DNA of 9,284 nt from Acidimicrobiia bacterium (GCA_029857855.1 JAOUGG010000066.1:1-9284), one strand, 5' to 3'; shown: positions 1-6,783, numbered from the stretch's first letter. Notes: generated by a model from the sequence alone, not told the origin. Numbers and translations: made by a program.

Positions 1-108
1 TTGTTTGGTCGTGGATTTAGGGACAAGCAGCCATCGTCTTGTGGCGATGCGCAAGGAGGCTTGCACCGCTCGGGTGTCATGTCGGCGTCGGGGGCGACGA
101 CGAGTTGC

Positions 109-699
109 TCAGGATGACGCGCGAATCACGAGGTTGGTCGGATGGGTGATCTGGCGGGGTGGCGAGTCGGCCTCTTCGATCGTGCCGATCAGAAGCTCGA
201 CGGCCAGTCGGCCGAGGTCGGCCTGATCGAGGTCGACGGTGGTCAGCGGCGTTTCAGGTGGGCCGACAGGCCGATGTTGTCGAACCCGACGACGGCGACG
301 TCTGTCGGCACGTGCCGCCCCGCCGCCTCCAGCATGCGCAGGGCGGCCATGGCCATCAGATCGTTGTAGGCGAAGATCCCGTCGATATCGGGCCACCGTT
401 CCAGAATCTCCCGGGCGCCGACCAGGCCACCGTCGGCCGGCGGGGAAGATGATGATGCCCCAGGCGGCCTCGTGGACGCCCTCGGCCAACTCGGGGAAGA
501 AAGGGTCGGTCATGGCTCCGCCGGCCAGCCCGATGGTGTCGCTTCTCTTGGTGATGAGGCTGCGAGCCAGCAGGTTGGGCCGGTAGCCGAGTTCGGCGAT
601 GGCGGCCCGGACCCGGGCCTCGGTGTCGGCGGAGAAGCCACCCTCGGCGTTGACGACCCGCGACACGGTGCGGGTGGAAACGCCCAACGGGCCCCGCCA
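109..699 (-). pseudogene. Decayed LacI-family transcriptional repressor
   Basis: Three pieces of a LacI-type sugar-responsive repressor can be read. Piece 1 (about 687 to 440) has most of the helix-turn-helix and hinge (GVSTRTVSRVVNAEGG, then ELGYRPNLLARSL and KRSDTIGL), followed by MTDPFFPELAEGVHEAA joined directly to GIIIFPA, so roughly 40 residues of the usual N-terminal subdomain are missing. Piece 2 (about 434 to 255) is in another frame and carries ILERWPDIDGIFAYNDLMAM and VPTDVAVVGFDNIGLSAHL; a further stretch of perhaps 90 residues is missing before it. Piece 3 (about 255 to the TGA at 109-111) returns to the first frame with TPLTTVDLDQADLGRLAVELL and the C-terminus NLVIRASS. About 200 codons remain of a usual 330-340, with two compensating frameshifts and no stop in the outer frame. 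The first recognition helix and a convincing start codon are absent; only a TTG at 687-685 is in frame. It is divergent from the alpha-galactosidase gene, the usual position of its regulator. A non-functional remnant is by far the best reading. Confidence 0.88.
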
Positions 700-702
700 T
701 GC

Positions 703-714
703 TACGTTCGACGG
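703..714 (+). promoter_or_regulatory. Candidate -10 box for a leaderless melA transcript
   Basis: TACGTT at 703-708 fits the actinobacterial TANNNT -10 pattern and lies six bases before the A of the ATG at 715, which would put the transcription start at or next to the start codon. No Shine-Dalgarno-like purine run precedes this ATG, which agrees with leaderless initiation. No good -35 hexamer is seen at the expected spacing. The site is inferred from pattern alone. Confidence 0.4.
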
Positions 715-2070
715 ATGACCAAGATCGCCTTCGTCGGAGCCGGCAGCACCGTCTTCACCAAGAACCTGCTGGGTGACATCCTCTCCCAGCCCCAACTCGC
801 CGACTCGACCATCGCCCTGCATGACATCGACGACGAGCGCCTCGCCACCTCCGAGGTCGTCGCCGGCAAGACCGCCGCCGCCTTGGGCGTGACCCCCACG
901 ATCGAGGCAACCACCGACCGTCGAGCCGCCCTGGCCGACGCCTCCCACGTCATCACCATGTTCCAGGTCGGGGGCTATCAGCCGTCCACGGTCGTCGACT
1001 TCGAGGTCCCGAAAGACTTCGGTCTTCGGCAGACGATCGCCGACACCCTCGGCGTCGGCGGCATCATGCGTGCGCTGCGCACGATCCCGGTGCTGCTCGA
1101 CATCTGCGCCGACATGGAGGACGTCTGCGGCGACGCCACCCTGCTCAACTACGTGAACCCCATGTCGATGCTGTGCTGGGCCGTCTCGCGATCCTCCTCG
1201 ATCCCGACCGTCGGGCTGTGCCACAGCGTGCAGCACACCGCAGCCCAGCTCGGCGAGGACCTCGGCGTCCCCGAGAGCGAGCTGCGCTACCGCTGTGCCG
1301 GCATCAACCACATGGCGTTCTATCTCGACTTCGAACGCCAAGTGGGCGACACCCGCGTCGACCTGTACCCGGAGATCGCCAAGCGGGCCCAACAGCCGGC
1401 CCCGTATCGTGGCGACCCCGAGCCGAACGACGGCGGCACCGCCGGGCTGTCCGACGAGGTCCGCTACGAGATGTTCCGTCGCCTCGGCTACTTCGTCACC
1501 GAATCGAGCGAGCACTTCGCCGAGTACGTACCGTGGTTCATCAAGCGGGACCGTCCCGACCTGATCGAGCGGTTCGGCGTTCCCCTCGACGAATACCCCC
1601 GCCGCTGCGAGCGCCAGATCGAGGGCTGGGAGACGCTGCGTGACGAACTGGTCGACACCGACTCCACCCTCGAAGTCGTCCCGAGCGTCGAATACGGGGC
1701 CGGCATCATTCACTCCATGGTCACCGGCCGGCCCCGAGTCGTCTACGGCAACGTGCCCAACCGTGGCCTGATCGACAACCTCCCCGGCGACTGTATCGTT
1801 GAGGTGCCGTGCCTGGTCGACCACAACGGCGTTCAGCCGACCCACGTCGGCACGCTCCCGCCCCAGCTGGCGGCCCTCATGCAGACGAACATCAACGTGC
1901 AGAGCCTGACCGTCGAAGCGGCACTCACCGGAAAACGTGAGCACATCTATCACGCGGCGATGCTCGACCCCCACACCGGGGCGGAACTCGATCTCGATCA
2001 GATCTGGGCCCTCGTCGACGCCATGATCGACGCCCACGGCGACTACCTGCCGGCCGCGCTGCGAGGCTGA
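715..2070 (+). CDS. melA: Alpha-galactosidase, glycoside hydrolase family 4 (MelA type)
   Basis: Predicted cytoplasmic, NAD- and divalent-metal-dependent hydrolase of alpha-galactosides such as melibiose; GH4 enzymes act by a transient oxidation at C3 and elimination rather than by two acidic residues. The 451-residue product has the family's full length. The N-terminal Rossmann motif is VGAGSTVF (residues 7-14) with LHDID at 35-39. ADTLGVGGIMRALRTIP covers 109-125 and NYVNPM 145-150. The metal-binding Cys is C169 in the GLCHSVQ motif and the metal-binding His is H199 in AGINHMAFY. TESSEHFAEYVPWF (262-275) is typical of the MelA branch. CHS after the glycine-leucine, rather than the CN of phospho-glucosidase relatives, favours alpha-galactosidase; a galacturonidase or other GH4 specificity is less likely. 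ATG at 715 is chosen because MTKIAFVGAG begins right at the Rossmann strand; a longer frame upstream only runs antisense through the repressor remnant. No sugar transporter or galactose-catabolism gene lies nearby, and its presumed repressor is broken, so expression may be unregulated. Confidence 0.94.
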   Translation: MTKIAFVGAGSTVFTKNLLGDILSQPQLADSTIALHDIDDERLATSEVVAGKTAAALGVTPTIEATTDRRAALADASHVITMFQVGGYQPSTVVDFEVPKDFGLRQTIADTLGVGGIMRALRTIPVLLDICADMEDVCGDATLLNYVNPMSMLCWAVSRSSSIPTVGLCHSVQHTAAQLGEDLGVPESELRYRCAGINHMAFYLDFERQVGDTRVDLYPEIAKRAQQPAPYRGDPEPNDGGTAGLSDEVRYEMFRRLGYFVTESSEHFAEYVPWFIKRDRPDLIERFGVPLDEYPRRCERQIEGWETLRDELVDTDSTLEVVPSVEYGAGIIHSMVTGRPRVVYGNVPNRGLIDNLPGDCIVEVPCLVDHNGVQPTHVGTLPPQLAALMQTNINVQSLTVEAALTGKREHIYHAAMLDPHTGAELDLDQIWALVDAMIDAHGDYLPAALRG

Positions 2071-2145
2071 GCCGGCCGGGTCGTTCCCCGGCTCGATTGA
2101 CGTCGACCGATGGAGCACACAACGACCCCTGACCCGACACAAGAT

Positions 2146-2186
2146 TTGTAGCAAAACCCGAGGTTTGACCTCGGGTTTTGCTACAA
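2146..2186. terminator. Bidirectional terminator, perfect 19-bp stem
   Basis: The arms 2146-2164 and 2168-2186 are perfect reverse complements of 19 bases separated by the loop TTG. The core is AAAACCCGAGGT facing ACCTCGGGTTTT, so a run of four T follows the GC-rich stem on either strand, as expected for a terminator shared by convergent genes; TTGTAGC/GCTACAA extends the stem outward. It lies 75 bases past the melA stop and four bases past the stop of the minus-strand DUF1996 gene. A second, weaker hairpin (GAGCCGG at 2069-2075 with CCGGCTC at 2088-2094) overlaps the melA stop. Confidence 0.85.
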
Positions 2187-2190
2187 GAGT

Positions 2191-3960
2191 TCAGCCGTTG
2201 TCCGTGTCGATCGCCGCGTTCTCAATCGCCGTGTGGCCCATGGCGGCGTGGCCCATGGCGGCGTGGCCCATGGCGGCGTGGCCCGTGCCGGGGTGGCAAT
2301 AGGCGGCGTCCTCCGAGCGGGTGTACTCCCGCGTGGGGTTCGGACACAGCTCCTCGTACAGCGTGGCGGCCGGCACCGACAGAGGCCCGGTGTACTGCGG
2401 TCGCATCTTGAGGGCCGGGCCGTCGTAGGGGTTGTCACCGTCGGGTCCGCCGTCGGTCAGGTAGCCCCGGCCGCAGCCGCTCGGCACGCCGTCGGGATGG
2501 GCGTAGTTGACGCAGTTGTCGATCCACATCTTGTTGATGTCGGGGTGCCAGCCGCCCCACCAGTCGGCGTGCACGGTCGTTCCGGCGGGGTCGTCGCCCA
2601 GGGTGAAGCCCACCGGATCGACGTCGGAGGCCAGGAACCAGTCGGCGGTGTTCTCGCCCGCCTCGACGCGGTAGTTGATGAAGTACTCGAGATTGGGGAA
2701 GGTGTGGTTGTACTCGCCCTCGCAGCGGCTGACGTACCAGTCTCCAACGGGCGGGTGGAAGTTGCTCCAGTCCGACGGGTCCTTCCCGTTCCAGCACTGG
2801 GGGAACTTGATGCTGACCTCGAGCACGGTCCACTGGGGTCGATTGGGGTCGCTGCCGTAGCGGGAGCCGTCGCAGGTGGCCATCGTCTGGGATCCGTCGG
2901 TGGTGTTGGGCGAGAAGTTGCTGGTGCACAGGAAGCCGAGCCGCACACCGGCCGCACCGCCCTGCTCCCGAGGCAGGACGTTGAGGTTCTCGGTGGCGAT
3001 CATCGCCGCCCCCGGCGGGTAGACCTCGGCCCGACCCCTCGCCAGGTTCTCACCCTTGTAGTAGATGACCATCCGTTCGGGGACTCGTACGTTGCCGTTG
3101 CCGTCGAACATCGCCGGCGCCCAGTAGCCGGTGCGGTTGAGTTCCTGCCCGTTGCAGGTGCTCGACCCGGAGTTGATCAGGCTGTCATAGGTCGTGAAGG
3201 CGTTGGTACGGGTGTTGCCGAAGAACATGTGGAGGTGTGAGGCGCCTGGCTTGCCGGGGTAGACGAGGGGGTCGTCGTAGGCGAAGTGGGAGAACTCACA
3301 GGCCGCCCGGAATTGACCACCCTTGGCAACGGGGAACGACTTCTCCGGGTGATTGTAGGGATTGTTGAGATAGTCGGAGCGGGGTCCGTAGAGGTCCGCC
3401 AACACGAGGTCGCTCTGCGGTGTGGAGGCGTAGGGGCTGTCGTCGTGGTTGCGGTTGCGAACCGATGCCGCCGTTATCATGGCCAGGTTCTCGGCCGCCG
3501 CTGCTTCGGGATCGATCTCGGCCCGGGTGAAGCCGGCCAGCATGATCGGGTCGAGTTCGGCGATTCCGGATTCCGGGTCGGTGGTGCTCGGCGACGTCGC
3601 GGCGAACATGTCGACGGCAGCGGCACCGTTCGTGTTCACGTCGATCGGATCATCGGTTGCGGTTGCCGATGCAGGAGTGTCGGTCGTGCCCTCACCGGCG
3701 GCGTTCACCTCGGATGGCGCGTTGACGGTGGTCACGACCGCCGCGGCGAGCACGGCAAGAGACAGCACGATGATGACGCCGGCCAGCCGGTGGGTCCGCT
3801 TCGTTCGTGTGCGGCGACGGGCGGTGTCGGATTCGACCGGCGGAGTTCCGGGTTCACTCGACACCACGGCTGTCGGCCGCGGTTCGTGTTCGGATCGACC
3901 GGACGGGGAGCTATCCCCCTCTTCAGTCGTCTGACTCTGGTTCACGAGTAGCGACGACAC
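2191..3960 (-). CDS. Membrane-anchored extracytoplasmic DUF1996 protein with HX2M-repeat tail
   Basis: Function unknown; the family (DUF1996, PF09362) is best known from secreted or wall-associated fungal proteins and occurs in actinobacteria. In the 589-residue product, residues 1-47 are polar and proline/acid rich, 48-58 is a basic stretch (RRRTRTKRTHR), and about 59-79 is one hydrophobic segment. This indicates a signal anchor or an unusually late signal peptide, with the rest outside. Residues 85-165 are low-complexity, Ala/Thr/Asp rich. The DUF1996 domain spans about 210-500 and includes FRAACEFSHFAYDDPLVYPG, SHLHMFFGN (241-249), CNGQELNRTGYWAPAM, FPQCWNGKDPSD (387-398) and INKMWIDNC. 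Ten cysteines lie after residue 220, which suits an oxidised, disulfide-bonded exterior domain. The C-terminus (560-579) is GHAAM three times, then GHTAI. The start is the GTG at 3960-3958; a GTG five codons later is an alternative, and neither has a clear Shine-Dalgarno. It sits alone: 170 bases to the desaturase gene behind it, terminator directly ahead. Confidence 0.85.
   Translation of the reverse strand: MSSLLVNQSQTTEEGDSSPSGRSEHEPRPTAVVSSEPGTPPVESDTARRRTRTKRTHRLAGVIIVLSLAVLAAAVVTTVNAPSEVNAAGEGTTDTPASATATDDPIDVNTNGAAAVDMFAATSPSTTDPESGIAELDPIMLAGFTRAEIDPEAAAAENLAMITAASVRNRNHDDSPYASTPQSDLVLADLYGPRSDYLNNPYNHPEKSFPVAKGGQFRAACEFSHFAYDDPLVYPGKPGASHLHMFFGNTRTNAFTTYDSLINSGSSTCNGQELNRTGYWAPAMFDGNGNVRVPERMVIYYKGENLARGRAEVYPPGAAMIATENLNVLPREQGGAAGVRLGFLCTSNFSPNTTDGSQTMATCDGSRYGSDPNRPQWTVLEVSIKFPQCWNGKDPSDWSNFHPPVGDWYVSRCEGEYNHTFPNLEYFINYRVEAGENTADWFLASDVDPVGFTLGDDPAGTTVHADWWGGWHPDINKMWIDNCVNYAHPDGVPSGCGRGYLTDGGPDGDNPYDGPALKMRPQYTGPLSVPAATLYEELCPNPTREYTRSEDAAYCHPGTGHAAMGHAAMGHAAMGHTAIENAAIDTDNG
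2233..2284. repeat. In-frame 15-bp tandem repeat in the DUF1996 gene
   Basis: Three perfect head-to-tail copies of GGCCCATGGCGGCGT occupy 2235-2249, 2250-2264 and 2265-2279, with partial matches on both sides (2233-2234 and 2280-2284). Read on the minus strand, each 15-base unit encodes one GHAAM pentapeptide-type repeat, and the degenerate neighbour gives GHTAI. Exact identity at the DNA level, including third positions, points to recent slippage or strong homogenisation. Confidence 0.95.
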
Positions 3961-4015
3961 CGAACGTTGACGCTACCCGGGGTGCCCCCGCTGTGGCAAT
4001 GGATTCGTAACGACC

Positions 4016-4029
4016 CGTTCAGGTGAACG
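4016..4029. promoter_or_regulatory. 14-bp palindrome upstream of the DUF1996 gene
   Basis: CGTTCA and TGAACG flank a GG spacer, forming an operator-like dyad about 56 bases upstream of the GTG start of the minus-strand DUF1996 gene. It is the only short palindrome I picked out in the 170-base gap 3961-4130, which otherwise shows no gene. No convincing -35/-10 pair was found beside it, so its role is speculative. Confidence 0.25.
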
Positions 4030-4130
4030 CGGCAAACTCCGTCTGTCTACGCCTGAATGCTGGTTAGAGTTCGGTAAATGGCGTTACGGATCAGTGTCCG
4101 ATCCAACTGGTCGTCGATTGGTCGGGCGGC

Positions 4131-5192
4131 TCAGGGATACGTTGTCGAACCGGATCCGGAACCGGGTCGGGCGCCGTAGACGCCGTCCGGCGAATCGTCG
4201 TACGGGCTACCCGTTGAAGCCCGAGCAACGGCTTCAGAGTCGAACGGGAACAACATCTGGCCGACGAAACTCGATGCGAACTCGGCAACGCCGAACCTGG
4301 TCGGCTCCGGGAAATACGGATCGTTGATCCCCGTTGGGGGATATGACGTGTCATCCGGGTGCTGGGTTCCGAACAACCGGTCCCAGGCGAAGATGTTGGC
4401 GTAGTTGGAGTTCCAGTGCTCGGGCTCCGTCGAATGGTGCACCCGATGCGATTGGGGGGTCACGAAGAAATACCGCACCGGACCCATGTTGGTGCGGATG
4501 TTGGCGTGCTGGAACCGCACGTACCAGCCCGGCAGCAGGCCGAGCAGGAAAACCGCCCCGGCCTTCTCGGTGATCGACGGGAACAGGAAGAAGAACGGCA
4601 ACAGCAGGAGGAAACTCTCGAACAAGGCGTCGATTGGATGAGTCCGGTTGGCCGTGAACATGCTCATTCGCGGCTGGGAGTGGTGGATCATGTGGAACCG
4701 CCAGATCCAACTGACCTTGTGCTTCAGCAGGTGGGCGATCCAGGCCCCGAAGTCGGCGATCATCAACCCGACCAGTGCGGCCAACCAGAGCGGCCATTCC
4801 CGGGTTGTGTCGACGACGGCCCATGATGCGTTGGCAGCGAGGTAGTCGCTGATCGGGCCGGAGATGAAGACCATGAACGCCGAGAACACCGGCAGGTGGA
4901 TCAGCATATACAGGGCGTCCATGACCACATTCGGTCCGACACCTCTCTGGTCCGGCCGGGCCGGGATGATGTACTCGAGGATGAAGATCGTCGGCACCGC
5001 CAGCATGAACTGAAGCGACACGAAGAACCCGAACGAACTCCGCATGTATTCCTGGATGAGTTCGCCGAGCTGGCCCGGACGGCCTGTCAGGACCATGAAG
5101 GCCAGAAAGCCAAGCAACCCGACAACGACACCGATGTCGAGTGCCGCGCTGCGCACGTTGCCAAGAAACTGCCTGTCTGCCGTTGCGACCAT
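4131..5192 (-). CDS. Fatty acid hydroxylase / sterol desaturase family membrane protein
   Basis: Predicted integral-membrane di-iron oxygenase (PF04116 family) that hydroxylates or desaturates a lipid substrate using O2 and an electron donor; the substrate cannot be told from sequence. The 353-residue product has hydrophobic segments near 18-36, 55-76, 95-112, 135-153 and 190-222. The iron-binding histidine boxes are complete: HLLKH (154-158, HX3H), HMIHH (167-171, HX2HH) and HRVHH (249-253, HX2HH). Between them lie the family-typical MFTANRTHPIDALFE and FQHANI segments, and NSNYANIFAWDRLFGT follows box three. The tail after about 325 is Gly/Ser/Asp rich and probably disordered. The start is the ATG at 5192; upstream only a weak AGGA about a dozen bases away is seen. 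It lies 177 bases downstream of the flippase on the same strand, so co-transcription is possible, but a separate promoter candidate lies in the gap. Bacterial relatives include carotenoid and hopanoid or other lipid modifiers. Confidence 0.92.
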   Translation of the reverse strand: MVATADRQFLGNVRSAALDIGVVVGLLGFLAFMVLTGRPGQLGELIQEYMRSSFGFFVSLQFMLAVPTIFILEYIIPARPDQRGVGPNVVMDALYMLIHLPVFSAFMVFISGPISDYLAANASWAVVDTTREWPLWLAALVGLMIADFGAWIAHLLKHKVSWIWRFHMIHHSQPRMSMFTANRTHPIDALFESFLLLLPFFFLFPSITEKAGAVFLLGLLPGWYVRFQHANIRTNMGPVRYFFVTPQSHRVHHSTEPEHWNSNYANIFAWDRLFGTQHPDDTSYPPTGINDPYFPEPTRFGVAEFASSFVGQMLFPFDSEAVARASTGSPYDDSPDGVYGARPGSGSGSTTYP

Positions 5193-5273
5193 AAACCGAT
5201 CCCGTCCTCGCCCTTGGTCTGGTGGTGCGGTGCCGCCCGTGCGCCGTCAGCCCGGCGGCGGATTCAACCCAGG

Positions 5274-5279
5274 AGTCTA
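5274..5279 (-). promoter_or_regulatory. Candidate -10 box upstream of the desaturase gene
   Basis: On the minus strand this hexamer reads TAGACT, a good TANNNT match. It would start transcription near 5267 and leave a leader of about 75 bases before the ATG at 5192. No TTGACA-like -35 is present at 17 bases, as might be expected for an activator-dependent promoter. Confidence 0.3.
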
Positions 5280-5304
5280 GCAGCGCTCTGGCCGCCTGGA
5301 GGCG

Positions 5305-5332
5305 ATCGACTTCTTCGGACGCAATCGACTTC
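5305..5332. repeat. 9-bp direct repeat upstream of the desaturase gene
   Basis: ATCGACTTC occurs at 5305-5313 and again at 5324-5332, a 19-base repeat period close to two helical turns. On the minus strand the copies (GAAGTCGAT) lie about 38-65 bases upstream of the transcription start implied by the TAGACT box, where activators often bind. No regulator is identified, and chance occurrence in GC-rich DNA is possible. Confidence 0.35.
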
Positions 5333-5369
5333 GTCGCCAGATGGTCGACACGGATCTCGACGTGGCCAC

Positions 5370-6764
5370 TCAGCCGATGACGGGCTCCGCCGCCCGAGGT
5401 TCGGCCGCCTGGTCGCGATCGGCCAGCCGCTGGTAGTACACGATGGCCGCCCAGCTGACCACGGCAAGGTACAGCTCGCTGCCGATCGTGGCCGCCACCG
5501 CTCCCCGCCAGCCACGGCCGGGAATGAGCGCCAGGTAGAGGGCGACCGATACCGCGGACGAAGACAGGAAGACCGCCGCCCGCTCCTTGGCCCGGCCGAG
5601 ACCGAGCAAGCCGTTCATCGGTGTTCCGCTCAGGGCGATGAGAGGCAGGAACGGCAGGAGCCACGGAACGATCTCGCGGGCCTCCGCGAAATCGTCGGAC
5701 AGCAGGAGATCGAGCACCGGCAGGGCGACGTAGATGGCGAGGGCCGTCACCGTCCCGACGAGGAACATGAAGCCGGTGAGCCGAGCCGACTTCCGGAGAT
5801 GATGTGATGAGCCCACGGCGTCGTCGGGTAGGAAACGGTGGAAAGCCGCGGCACTGATGACCCTCAACGGTGTGCCTCCCAGGTGCACGATGCGGTAGGC
5901 GGCACCGTACAGGCCGGCCTCGGCCCCGTAGTTGAAGGCGTTGAGGGCAAACTTGTCGCCGTCTTGTTGGAGGCTGGAGGCGGCGAGCGGCACGGCGAAG
6001 ACAGCGCTCGTTCGAGCCGTGCGCATCGTCGGGCGCTCCAGGGCGACCCGGTAGCCGGCGGCCGGTAGCCGCTTGGCCAGCAACCAGGCCACGTAGGCGC
6101 TGTACATGATCAGGTAGGAGGTGGCCAGGTTCCGGATCGTCAGGGCACCGAGGGCATGCAATCCGACGACGGCCACCAGGCGGAGCGCAACCACGACCAA
6201 TCGGACTCGAATCATGGCCGGGTAGCCGTGAACGGCGTGCATCAGCCGGGAGCACACGACGATCGTGGCATTGGCGAACAACTCCGACGCCACCACGAGC
6301 GTGATCTCCAACAACGAGAGATCGATGTAGGCGACCGCCAGCCCGATGGCCAGTGCCGACGTGCCGAGCCCGATCACCAGCGTCATCGACAGGAAGGACC
6401 GGAGAATCTCATTCTGGTCCTGTCCGAACCGCAGTCGGCGCTGAAGGAGGGCCAGTCCTGGCCCGGCGAAGGTGAGCGATCCCAGCGGGCCGATGAGTCC
6501 GTAGAGCCCGAACAACGCGCCGTATCCCGATCGGGTGAGCGCCTGTTGCAGCAGCACGAACGAGGTCATCGAGGCGACGAGGGCGAAGACGTCGTGCACT
6601 CCACCCCAGATGGTGTCACCCGCCAAACCGTCGAAGGCACCCCACAGCCTCGACCACAGCGCCCTCATGCCCGGTCCGATCGATCGACGGAACAACCAAC
6701 GGGGCTCAGGCCGGCGCCGGGGTGGACCTTGCTGCTGCGTGAGGAAAGAGTACCCATCATCCAC
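5370..6764 (-). CDS. Wzx-like polysaccharide/oligosaccharide flippase
   Basis: Predicted inner-membrane transporter of the MOP superfamily (polysaccharide biosynthesis protein type) that would flip lipid-linked glycans outward. The 464-residue product begins with a basic, proline-rich cytoplasmic stretch (residues 13-35, PPRRRPEPRWLFRR) and then carries repeated hydrophobic segments consistent with about 12 membrane helices. The pattern around 263-292, SSLQQDGDKFALNAFNYGAEAGLYGAAYR (split here: SSLQQDGDKFAL, then NYGAEAGLYGAAYR), is characteristic of Wzx-type proteins, as is PLIALSGTPMNGLLGLGRAKER near 374-395. The start must be the GTG at 6764-6762, because a stop lies a few codons upstream in frame; an AGG overlaps it but no spaced Shine-Dalgarno exists. 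No glycosyltransferase or polymerase gene is visible nearby, so it may serve a glycan pathway encoded elsewhere or outside the window. A teichuronic-type or lipid-flippase role cannot be excluded. Confidence 0.88.
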   Translation of the reverse strand: MDDGYSFLTQQQGPPRRRPEPRWLFRRSIGPGMRALWSRLWGAFDGLAGDTIWGGVHDVFALVASMTSFVLLQQALTRSGYGALFGLYGLIGPLGSLTFAGPGLALLQRRLRFGQDQNEILRSFLSMTLVIGLGTSALAIGLAVAYIDLSLLEITLVVASELFANATIVVCSRLMHAVHGYPAMIRVRLVVVALRLVAVVGLHALGALTIRNLATSYLIMYSAYVAWLLAKRLPAAGYRVALERPTMRTARTSAVFAVPLAASSLQQDGDKFALNAFNYGAEAGLYGAAYRIVHLGGTPLRVISAAAFHRFLPDDAVGSSHHLRKSARLTGFMFLVGTVTALAIYVALPVLDLLLSDDFAEAREIVPWLLPFLPLIALSGTPMNGLLGLGRAKERAAVFLSSSAVSVALYLALIPGRGWRGAVAATIGSELYLAVVSWAAIVYYQRLADRDQAAEPRAAEPVIG

Positions 6765-6783
6765 CTGGCAGGTTAACGCTCAT
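6757..6783 (-). CDS. Possible 8-codon leader ORF overlapping the flippase start
   Basis: An ATG at 6783-6781 begins MSVNLPGG and stops at a TGA (6759-6757). It is preceded by AAGGA four bases upstream, the best Shine-Dalgarno I see for any start in the window. The ORF overlaps the flippase GTG start (6764-6762) in a different frame, a layout that would let ribosomes terminate and restart at the GTG. It could instead be the true start of the flippase if a one-base error lies within this stretch. Conservation is unknown. Confidence 0.35.
   Translation of the reverse strand: MSVNLPGG

Noticed and set aside
1..108. Short plus-strand frame and small hairpins (e.g. GCAAG 51-55 with CTTGC 60-64)
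   Set aside because: The frame continues antisense into the repressor remnant and has Arg-rich shadow composition. The hairpin has only five base pairs and no T run, so I do not call a gene or terminator here.
109..2154. A stop-free minus-strand frame covering the whole melA gene
   Set aside because: Only its last about 200 codons resemble a protein (the LacI remnant). The rest is antisense to a clear GH4 enzyme and is an artefact of GC-rich codons.
2233..2284. CRISPR or mobile-element repeat
   Set aside because: The 15-bp units are contiguous, in frame and coding, with no spacers or terminal inverted repeats.
2233..3240. A plus-strand frame opposite the DUF1996 gene, starting in the tandem repeat
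   Set aside because: Val/Gly/Ala-rich antisense product; the minus strand encodes the conserved domain.
4098..4125. Possible terminator after the desaturase gene
   Set aside because: CCGA/CCAA pairs with TTGG/TCGG only across a bulge, with an 11-base loop and no T run; too weak to annotate.
4351..6255. A 634-codon minus-strand frame across the desaturase and flippase genes
   Set aside because: Arg/Pro/Gly-rich shadow in the wrong frame of two recognisable membrane proteins; no domain of its own.
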